Below are positions 15,305-21,174 of a stretch of 23,580 nucleotides of DNA, piece after piece. Where the stretch lies: contig DPDG01000055.1 of assembly GCA_003526375.1 (NCBI GenBank), forward strand, positions 1 to 23,580. The letters run 5' to 3'. The first letter of the stretch is position 1. Each line of letters opens with the position of its first letter. A program made the translations under genes and the position numbers. The DNA comes from Lentisphaeria bacterium. GTDB taxonomy: Bacteria > Verrucomicrobiota > Lentisphaeria > Victivallales > UBA1829. The notes beneath the pieces are model-generated. The model made no database searches. It was not told the DNA's origin and was given only the letters and a program-made list of their open reading frames with translations.

Positions 15305-15332
15305 ATTATAATCTTTTTCCCGCATTTGTAAA
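15305..15332 (-). promoter_or_regulatory. Promoter of the pseudopilin 2 operon
   Basis: On the - strand, TTTACA (15332-15327) and TATAAT (15310-15305) are 16 bp apart, followed about 10 bp later by AAAGGGAAC. The same boxes, spacing and AAAGGGAAC word occur before pseudopilin 3, while the sequence between and around them has diverged, which supports function. The leader to ATG 15155 is about 145 nt. Confidence 0.75.
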
Positions 15333-15338
15333 TAACAA

Positions 15339-15365
15339 TTTGGATAAAAAGTTTGACACTTTGGA
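15339..15365 (-). promoter_or_regulatory. Paired TCCAAA sites 21 bp apart upstream of the -35 box
   Basis: TCCAAA direct repeats (- strand; TTTGGA at 15339-15344 and 15360-15365 on +) are exactly 21 bp apart and end 7 bp before the -35 box. The arrangement is duplicated at pseudopilin 3. Direct half-sites two helical turns apart beside the -35 are typical of AraC/XylS activators; no such regulator gene lies in the window. Confidence 0.55.
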
Positions 15366-15427
15366 CAAAATCAGATTTTTTGAAACAAAACAACCGGGAA
15401 ACAAGCGGATTTCAGAACATGGAAAAT

Positions 15428-15449
15428 CCTCCGGCGTTTCCGCCGGAGG
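15428..15449 (-). terminator. Intrinsic terminator of the region D operon
   Basis: Reading the - strand, CCTCCGGCG, a GAAA tetraloop and CGCCGGAGG form a perfect 9-bp GC-rich stem followed by ATTTTCC. It lies about 40 bp after the stop of the pyruvyl transferase gene and upstream of the region C operators, so it insulates the two operons. Confidence 0.8.
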
Positions 15450-15488
15450 GACAAATTCATCGATGCGACAACTGCGGTTTTACGATAT

Positions 15489-16928
15489 TCAGGATACTGA
15501 AAAATACTCTCCCAGCGTATCACAGGTCCGATACGCCAGCGCTTCCAGATGTCCGCGGACCTCGCGCAGTTTTGCCCTGATCTCCTCCTGGTGGGAATCC
15601 GCATACAAGGCGGCGCGGAGCATCTGTTCGCCGGAATCGGGCTCGTCGATGTCGATCAGCCAACGGTCCAGTCCCATATCACGGACCATCTGCCGTTTGC
15701 GTCCGCACTCCGCATACGGGATGTGAAGGACAGGCACGCCGTTTCCGATTCCCATGATGATGGAATGCATTTCCATGCTCACAAGAAGCATGGTCCGGCG
15801 GTAGACGGCAAGCGCCTGCTCCGGCGTCCAGAAGAAATCAAGATAAACGCAATTTTTCCGTGTCTCACCGTTCAGGATGTCAAACAGGAAATCCCTGGCA
15901 TTGTTCTCTCCGAGCGTATCGCGGGTCTCATGAGCGATCAAAACTTTGTTCCCTGTCCGGTGTACAAACTCTTCGATCATATATTTCAACGCCTGCATGT
16001 GATGTTCGCACCGCTGCGGAGAAACCGCGCCGCCGGTCGGATCATGATATTTTGCCTTCGGGCTGGAAATGCGCAGAACCACCGTCATGAATTTACCGTT
16101 TTCCAAACCCCGGTCCGCCAGCCAGGAACCCGCCCACGCGGCATCGTCTTTCCCGAAGAAGATCGTCGTATCCGGACGGAATCCGGTCTGTTTGAAGGAA
16201 AACATCTTCTCTTTCAGGTAGTTCAGGGAGTCCGTATCGCGGCAGTAGACGAATTCCGCATCCCGGAACAGCGTCCTGTAAACCAGATCCATCGGCCACT
16301 CCAGCAGGTCGAACGACTGCGACCCGATCCCGTAGGGAATCTTCAGGGCGCGCGCCACCAGCAGGGACATCGCAAGCGGAAGCGTGTAACCGAACAGACG
16401 CCGGACGCCGAGCCGCCCGAAATTCAAAGTCGTCCCGGAGTTGTAATAGACGAAACCGGCATCGGCAAATGCTTCCGCACTCTCCGGAAACAAATCTTTC
16501 AGGTCTTCGAAGATTTCCAACGGGAAACGGTTCAGCAGGTCATCCGCCAGCTTCTCCGCCTCGAAACTGGGAAGCGTTCCGGTGCGGAACTGTTCCAGTT
16601 TGAAATCCTGCCAGCGGGAACGGAGCGCTTTCCACGCTTTCCCCCGCACCACGGCGTTTTCGAGCGCGGCGGATGCCGCTCCGGGAACCGGATCGGCTCC
16701 GATGAGATCAAAAAACGGCATTGGAATCACCTGCCCGTCCGGGTTGTATTCCGGCAGCACATCGCGGTAATGCCGGTAGCATTCGTCATTCTCCGGCAGG
16801 TAGCTCATCAGTTTGACGGGCAGCCCCGGGCATTTCTCCCGGAGCAAAGTCATCAATCCCGCCTGAATCCCCATGTCCCCGATGTTGTTGATACTCCATG
16901 CGTATGTCACCAGAAGATGTTTTTTCAT
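15489..16928 (-). CDS. Polysaccharide pyruvyl transferase family protein
   Basis: A 479-aa protein without signal peptide. YAWSINNIGDMGIQAGL (10-25) is the N-terminal family signature around the NxGD motif, and SMEMHSIIMGIGNGVPVLHI (384-404) is the C-terminal signature with a conserved His (H388). The family has a GT-B-like fold and transfers pyruvate from phosphoenolpyruvate onto sugars of extracellular polysaccharides or cell-wall polymers; several members have other or unknown roles. It is longer than many family members because of a roughly 100-residue insert after 60. It starts 13 bp after the small secreted protein and is the last gene before a strong terminator, so it is co-transcribed with secreted degradative proteins. 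Its substrate is unknown. Confidence 0.8.
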   Translation of the reverse strand: MKKHLLVTYAWSINNIGDMGIQAGLMTLLREKCPGLPVKLMSYLPENDECYRHYRDVLPEYNPDGQVIPMPFFDLIGADPVPGAASAALENAVVRGKAWKALRSRWQDFKLEQFRTGTLPSFEAEKLADDLLNRFPLEIFEDLKDLFPESAEAFADAGFVYYNSGTTLNFGRLGVRRLFGYTLPLAMSLLVARALKIPYGIGSQSFDLLEWPMDLVYRTLFRDAEFVYCRDTDSLNYLKEKMFSFKQTGFRPDTTIFFGKDDAAWAGSWLADRGLENGKFMTVVLRISSPKAKYHDPTGGAVSPQRCEHHMQALKYMIEEFVHRTGNKVLIAHETRDTLGENNARDFLFDILNGETRKNCVYLDFFWTPEQALAVYRRTMLLVSMEMHSIIMGIGNGVPVLHIPYAECGRKRQMVRDMGLDRWLIDIDEPDSGEQMLRAALYADSHQEEIRAKLREVRGHLEALAYRTCDTLGEYFSVS

Positions 16929-16941
16929 ATTCCCATCCTGT

Positions 16942-17406
16942 TTATTTGCTCAATTTGATTTCGCTGATCATGAATGCGGATTCATCAGCGGGATTGCTCA
17001 GGTAAATGATTCCGCTCTTCATTTTACCCTTGTTCACTTTCTTCAGAGGAATGCGGTATTCCACCGGTTCTTTTCCCGTCACTTTGAACCCTTGGAACGT
17101 TCTCTTGTTCTCCTTGTCGTCCAGGCGGATGCTGACCGCCTTCGCACTGCCGTCCGCAAGAGCCGCTTTCACGATAAAAATACTGTAAGGCGAACAGTCT
17201 TCCGGAAGATCGAAGCTGAAACCGGGCGTGGTGTTTCCCGATGTCCTGGACGGAAATTTCGCCACCAGACCGCCGTTCTGTTTTTCCACAGTGACGAATT
17301 TCTGCGGACGTACGGCAAGTTTCCGGAGATCAAGCTTCAACACGCCTTCCTGTCCGGAAAGGTTGAGCAAAGTAAAACAGAAGAAAAGAAAAAGCAGATG
17401 TTTCAT
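16942..17406 (-). CDS. Small secreted beta-sandwich protein
   Basis: A 154-aa protein: signal peptide MKHLLFLFFCFTLLNLSG, then one beta-rich domain. AAAGGA upstream supports ATG 17406; the frame extends to 17472 but the extension is not signal-like. The mature part resembles the N-terminal domain (about 25-160) of the GH123-like enzyme encoded just upstream: both have a KxSFPA/AKFPS strand, PGxxxxLPxDCS, an IRL(N/D)D strand, a YRIPL/YYMPL strand and an IYLSxP strand near the end. No known family name is recognised. It may be a free version of the enzyme's accessory domain, possibly carbohydrate-binding. It is followed 13 bp later by the pyruvyl transferase gene. Confidence 0.75.
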   Translation of the reverse strand: MKHLLFLFFCFTLLNLSGQEGVLKLDLRKLAVRPQKFVTVEKQNGGLVAKFPSRTSGNTTPGFSFDLPEDCSPYSIFIVKAALADGSAKAVSIRLDDKENKRTFQGFKVTGKEPVEYRIPLKKVNKGKMKSGIIYLSNPADESAFMISEIKLSK

Positions 17407-17530
17407 TTTGAAAGTCCTTTCATGTTGATTTAAAAACTGCCCCGTGAGTGAAAAATGCCGGACTCCGTTCACGGAAATATGGATATCCGGTCATGGCTGA
17501 TGATGTTTCTGTTGTCCGTGTCCTCCTCTG

Positions 17531-17558
17531 TCTCTCCCGTCCGCACAGACGGGAGAGA
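17531..17558 (-). other. 11-bp hairpin inside the region D operon
   Basis: TCTCTCCCGTC (17531-17541) and GACGGGAGAGA (17548-17558) form a perfect stem with a 6-nt loop, 11 bp after the stop of the GH123-like gene. No T-run follows, so it is more likely an mRNA-stabilising or processing element, or a partial attenuator, than a full terminator. The rest of the 163-bp gap 17407-17569 shows no clear promoter. Confidence 0.55.
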
Positions 17559-17569
17559 TGCGTTCCACA

Positions 17570-19837
17570 TTACCCGTTCATGGCTTCCAGGAGAGCGGCG
17601 GCTTCCGCACGCAGTTCCATTTCTCTCTCCGCGCTCGTCCCGGGGTGTCTGGAAAGGGAATCCAAAAGAGCCTCCGCCTTGATCCGCAGCGGGTCACTCT
17701 TTCCGCGTTTCTCCGACAGCTTTTTCAGCATTGTGAAATACTCATAATCCTCAATTCCGTCGCGTATCGCCTCCGCGCGGAGTGTCGGCAGGAATCGTCC
17801 GTCCGGTCCCATGCAGAAATAGGAACCGCCGCCGTTGTCGCCGGGGTAGCTCTCCGGGCTCCAACCCGTTTCGGGGACACTGGTAATCGGCTTGTTGTCG
17901 TTCCAGCGGGAGACGGTCCAGACAAGCCAGCCGTCAACCTTATTGGCGAATGCCCGGGAACCGAGCTCCGCGCGAATATCGGCAAGAGAGTCGCCGTCGA
18001 TCGTCATTTTAACCGTATAATACCAGACTTTCCTGCCTTTTCCGCGCGCCTCTTCCGCATGAGCGAAACGGTATTGCGGAACCCCTGCAATCCATGCGTC
18101 AAGATAGTCTTTCAGAACCGTTCTCTCTCCATAGGAATCATCGAACGCGGTACTGACTACTTTCAAGTCCGGGAATTCCGCCTTGAGCGTTTTCAGAAGA
18201 TCGGCAACCGCCTCCCACTCGGATGCGCTTGCCTCGTCGAAACCGTAGCAGGCGGCAATATCATAAAGCCCGGCTTTTTTCAGTTCCGGTATCCGCTTCC
18301 TCAGAATCTCAAGATACTTCTGCTTCCACTCCGCGGGATAGGTCTTCTGCTGTTCCCGCGGAAGCGCATTCCAAAGCTCTTTGGATTTGTTCGGGGCAAT
18401 GCCCTTGCCCGTATGCAGCGCCTGCCGCGGCAACTTGAGATACAGAATCGGGATAAAGTTCAAACCGTCCTTTCGCGCCGCAAGATATTCCTCAATGGAA
18501 GGCAGCACCGGCTCCCCATAGCTTCCGGTATCGGAATAGATGCTGAATGGATTGATATGATAGTTCTTCAGCATCCAGCGTTCAAACTCCTTTTTGTGTT
18601 TTCCAAGCGCCCTGGAACCGTAAACGGAAGTTGCGGTGACAAGGCTCGGAGTCTGCGGCAAGGCAAAGGAATAAACTCTGATCTCCATCGGAATCACTGC
18701 TTTTCCTCCCTGGGAACTCACCGTCACACTGCCGGTATAAACACCCGGCGCTGTCGCTTCCGTCGTTTTGCAGCGGATGACCCAGCTCTGGAGTTCTCCG
18801 GCTTTGACCTCCGGAACCGTATCGGCAAACTCAAGAATCGGGTCGGGGTAACGCCCGAACCAGGCTTCCGGCACTCGGGATCTCGTGGTCGTCACGAAAC
18901 CGACAGGAGCCGCGGTCATATTTTCCAGTTTCTGTTCCGGCGCCCCTTTCAGGCTGAAATCGCTGAGAGAGATTCGGACATCTTTCAGAGGCGTTTTGTC
19001 GGGAGCGATGGTTACGAGCTGGAGCATTTCGCTTTCATTGCGCGCAAGGGAAAGAGACAGCTTCTCAGGCGTCTTGCCGGGAATGCCGAAATGGGCGTCC
19101 GGAAGCGCTTTCTCCATGCTGCTGAACGCCGTTATGCCGAATGGAACTCCGGGGTAAAGCCGCTGCGTTTCCTTGAAAGCGGCAGTTCTTTTTGTCTGTT
19201 CCAGCTCACGTTCAAGGACTTGAAGCATTTCCGCACTCTTATCGGGAGAAAGAATCCCGCTCATTGTGTCGGCTTCCAGTTTTTTCAGGCGTCCATACAG
19301 GGACGCATCACCGAAAGAGCGGAATTTCTCCAGCGCAGTTTTCAATTTTTCCGGGAGATCGTTGACCAGAGTCACGGAATAAAACAGGAATTCGGAGGCA
19401 AAGGGGGGATGACTCAGGTAAATACTCATGGATGACATTGCATTTTTATTCAGACGGTTGTTGTCCAGCGGCATATAATAAGAAAAGCGGTCGCTGCTGT
19501 CAATCGTGAAGTATTCAAATATTTTTCCCCCTTGAGAATCGTTCAGACGGATGGCAAAGGTACCGCTGAATCCGCCGACAAGCGCACAGTCCACTTTGAC
19601 ACCGGTAAATTTTGAACAGTCCGCGGGAAGATGCACTGTGATTCCAGGCCAGCGGTTCTCCTTGGAAACGGCGGGAAAAGATACCTTAATCCCTGTTGCC
19701 TCCTGTTTTACCGCCACTCCATTTCCGCCTGCAATACTCTTCAAGTCAATCGACTGTTGGAAAAGTTCTTCTCCCGCTGGCAGAACAGTCGTAAAAGCCA
19801 GTGTCAGAAGACATAGCGAGGCTGCATAAAACTTCAT
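17570..19837 (-). CDS. Secreted GH123/DUF4091-like glycoside hydrolase
   Basis: A 755-aa protein with signal peptide (MKFYAASLCLLTLAFTTVLP). Layout: N-terminal beta-sandwich (about 25-160, similar to the small protein downstream), a helical linker (160-225), a GH123 N-terminal-like beta domain (about 230-395) and a TIM barrel (about 400-700). CYGFDEAS (530-537) contains the adjacent Asp-Glu pair (D534/E535) used in substrate-assisted catalysis by GH123 beta-N-acetylgalactosaminidases, and RDGIEDYEYF (692-701) is the typical DUF4091 C-terminal block. A beta-N-acetylgalactosaminide or related substrate is plausible but unproven. AAAGGATGG favours ATG 19837 over ATG 19846, whose codon nearly overlaps that site. 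It starts 31 bp after pseudopilin 3. Confidence 0.8.
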   Translation of the reverse strand: MKFYAASLCLLTLAFTTVLPAGEELFQQSIDLKSIAGGNGVAVKQEATGIKVSFPAVSKENRWPGITVHLPADCSKFTGVKVDCALVGGFSGTFAIRLNDSQGGKIFEYFTIDSSDRFSYYMPLDNNRLNKNAMSSMSIYLSHPPFASEFLFYSVTLVNDLPEKLKTALEKFRSFGDASLYGRLKKLEADTMSGILSPDKSAEMLQVLERELEQTKRTAAFKETQRLYPGVPFGITAFSSMEKALPDAHFGIPGKTPEKLSLSLARNESEMLQLVTIAPDKTPLKDVRISLSDFSLKGAPEQKLENMTAAPVGFVTTTRSRVPEAWFGRYPDPILEFADTVPEVKAGELQSWVIRCKTTEATAPGVYTGSVTVSSQGGKAVIPMEIRVYSFALPQTPSLVTATSVYGSRALGKHKKEFERWMLKNYHINPFSIYSDTGSYGEPVLPSIEEYLAARKDGLNFIPILYLKLPRQALHTGKGIAPNKSKELWNALPREQQKTYPAEWKQKYLEILRKRIPELKKAGLYDIAACYGFDEASASEWEAVADLLKTLKAEFPDLKVVSTAFDDSYGERTVLKDYLDAWIAGVPQYRFAHAEEARGKGRKVWYYTVKMTIDGDSLADIRAELGSRAFANKVDGWLVWTVSRWNDNKPITSVPETGWSPESYPGDNGGGSYFCMGPDGRFLPTLRAEAIRDGIEDYEYFTMLKKLSEKRGKSDPLRIKAEALLDSLSRHPGTSAEREMELRAEAAALLEAMNG

Positions 19838-19868
19838 AAAAACCATCCTTTCATGTTTTTGTTACCGT

Positions 19869-20900
19869 TCAATATGTGATCGGCATATCAAACCATATAC
19901 CGAATCTTGAGCCATTGACCTCTGCAGGCGCACGGGTGCCGGCATGCCCGTCCGCAAAAAGCACATTGGCATATCTGGCATGCCGGAATGCCACCACTCC
20001 CGAACTGTAATAAACATACCATTGATATTCCAAAGCCAAATTCGGATGCCTGGTGTCGGCAATATACCAGAATTCAGAAGGAGTTTTCACCGTATATTCC
20101 TCATAGGAGCCGCTTTTCGGCAGAATGACATTGCCGCGACCGATCAGAAACGGCAGATCGCCGCGGGAAAGCATTCCGTAAGTCTGTCCTCTCTGCGCCT
20201 GAATCGCAGGCCCGTAGGTGGGACACATCGCCATGTGAGAAGTGCGTTTCGTCCTGCCTGCCGCAAGTTCCGGAATCAGCTTCAAATCCGCAAGAAGCTG
20301 AGTCCAGTTCAAATTCGGCGTAACACTGGAACTCAACGTATTGAACAACGGCGTGCTCCAGCCATTGTAGGAATCCGCATATTGTATCTGAGCCAACCCA
20401 AGCTGTTTAAGATTGCTGAGGCATTGAATGCCGTAAGCCTTCTTGCGGGCTGTATTCAGAGCCGGCAGGAGCATCGCCGCAAGAATCGCGATGATCGCTA
20501 TGACGATGAGGAGCTCGATGAGGGTGAAAATACTTGTTTTCATCCTGCGAATGAAGAACATCGGACCGGGAGCACGGAAGGAAGAAGTAGAAAAACATCG
20601 GAACAATCGAACATTGGAACAAGTCAACAATTGAATGAAGAAAGAGAAAATAAGGCAGGGCGCGAATTGACACCGCCGTAATGAGATATCCTTTTTACAG
20701 CTTTTCCTCATAAGGGGCTCTATCAGGGTAAAAATTTTCATTTTTCCCTTTGAAGAAAGAACTCTCAGAGAAGTGGCGGCAACAGGAAACGAAGATGGAG
20801 CCGGGACAATACAATCCTCCCGGAAATATTTTTCAGAAGCTTCATCTTTCCGGTTCCTCCCGTTGGAAAAGCCACTTTCATAAAATCTCTTTTTCCTCAT
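19869..20900 (-). CDS. Pseudopilin 3: prepilin-type protein with duplicated signal and H-x9-DG motif
   Basis: A 343-aa pseudopilin. The full signal FTLIELLIVIAIIAILAAM starts at residue 125, with H307-x9-D317G318 (HARYANVLFADGH) near the end. Unusually, a first partial copy of the signal, KIFTLIEPLM, occurs at 56-64 and is not followed by the hydrophobic helix. Residues 1-61 resemble the leader of pseudopilin 2 (FRED ... SS ... IFTLIE), also at DNA level. AGGGAG before ATG 20900 supports translation from there. An internal start, for example at M64, M114 or M120, cannot be excluded, though none has a good ribosome site. The residue before the functional F is Ile instead of Gly. It is first in the region D operon. 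Confidence 0.82.
   Translation of the reverse strand: MRKKRFYESGFSNGRNRKDEASEKYFREDCIVPAPSSFPVAATSLRVLSSKGKMKIFTLIEPLMRKSCKKDISLRRCQFAPCLIFSFFIQLLTCSNVRLFRCFSTSSFRAPGPMFFIRRMKTSIFTLIELLIVIAIIAILAAMLLPALNTARKKAYGIQCLSNLKQLGLAQIQYADSYNGWSTPLFNTLSSSVTPNLNWTQLLADLKLIPELAAGRTKRTSHMAMCPTYGPAIQAQRGQTYGMLSRGDLPFLIGRGNVILPKSGSYEEYTVKTPSEFWYIADTRHPNLALEYQWYVYYSSGVVAFRHARYANVLFADGHAGTRAPAEVNGSRFGIWFDMPITY
20514..20732 (-). repeat. Duplicated FTLIE coding segment in the pseudopilin 3 leader
   Basis: FTLIE is encoded at 20718-20732 and again at 20514-20528, in the same frame and 204 nt (68 codons) apart. Both copies are preceded by a basic segment ending with Ile. Identity extends only a few codons, so this is either an old duplication or insertion of a second leader-signal unit behind a truncated first one. 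Confidence 0.7.
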
Positions 20901-20974
20901 CCTGACATCTCCCTGTTAGACTATGCAGATTCATTATGTATTACAAAAAAACAAACGTTCCCTTTCACTCGTAA

Positions 20975-21002
20975 ATTATAAGCATCTTTCTGCATTTGTA
21001 AA
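20975..21002 (-). promoter_or_regulatory. Promoter of the pseudopilin 3 operon
   Basis: On the - strand, TTTACA (21002-20997) and TATAAT (20980-20975) with a 16-bp spacer, followed by AAAGGGAAC, match the pseudopilin 2 promoter in boxes and spacing. The leader to ATG 20900 is about 70 nt, half the length of the other one. Confidence 0.75.
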
Positions 21003-21008
21003 TAGCAA

Positions 21009-21035
21009 TTTGGAGAAAAAGCTTATCTGTTTGGA
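21009..21035 (-). promoter_or_regulatory. Paired TCCAAA sites 21 bp apart (second copy of the arrangement)
   Basis: TTTGGA on the + strand at 21009-21014 and 21030-21035 gives two direct TCCAAA half-sites on the - strand, 21 bp apart and 7 bp upstream of the -35 box: the same geometry as at 15339-15365. Probably the same activator binds both. Confidence 0.55.
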
Positions 21036-21091
21036 TAAATTCACGTTTTTTGCGAGATCATCGGCAAACCAGGACATCAATTTAAAATAAA

Positions 21092-21127
21092 ATACGGCCG
21101 CAATCTCTTTAAGGGACCCGGCCGTAT
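21092..21127 (-). terminator. Intrinsic terminator of the region E gene
   Basis: Reading the - strand, ATACGGCCG (21127-21119) pairs with CGGCCGTAT (21100-21092) as a 9-bp stem with an 18-nt loop, followed by TTTATTTTAAA. It lies 47 bp after the stop at 21175. Confidence 0.75.
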
Positions 21128-21174
21128 CAAGTGTATATCCGGTTATCTTACAAAACTCGGAGACTCACAGTTTT

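Noticed and set aside
15549..16958. Long + strand open frame opposite the pyruvyl transferase gene
   Set aside because: Antisense shadow with no family features; the - strand product carries both pyruvyl transferase signatures.
17558..19435. Long + strand open frame opposite the GH123-like gene
   Set aside because: Composition is typical of antisense reading and it would run through the hairpin; no domain recognised.
20597..20634. Repetitive GAACAATCGAACATTG-like words considered as a CRISPR or tandem array
   Set aside because: The words are imperfect, adjacent and too short, with no spacers; kept only as a possible dispersed-repeat hint.
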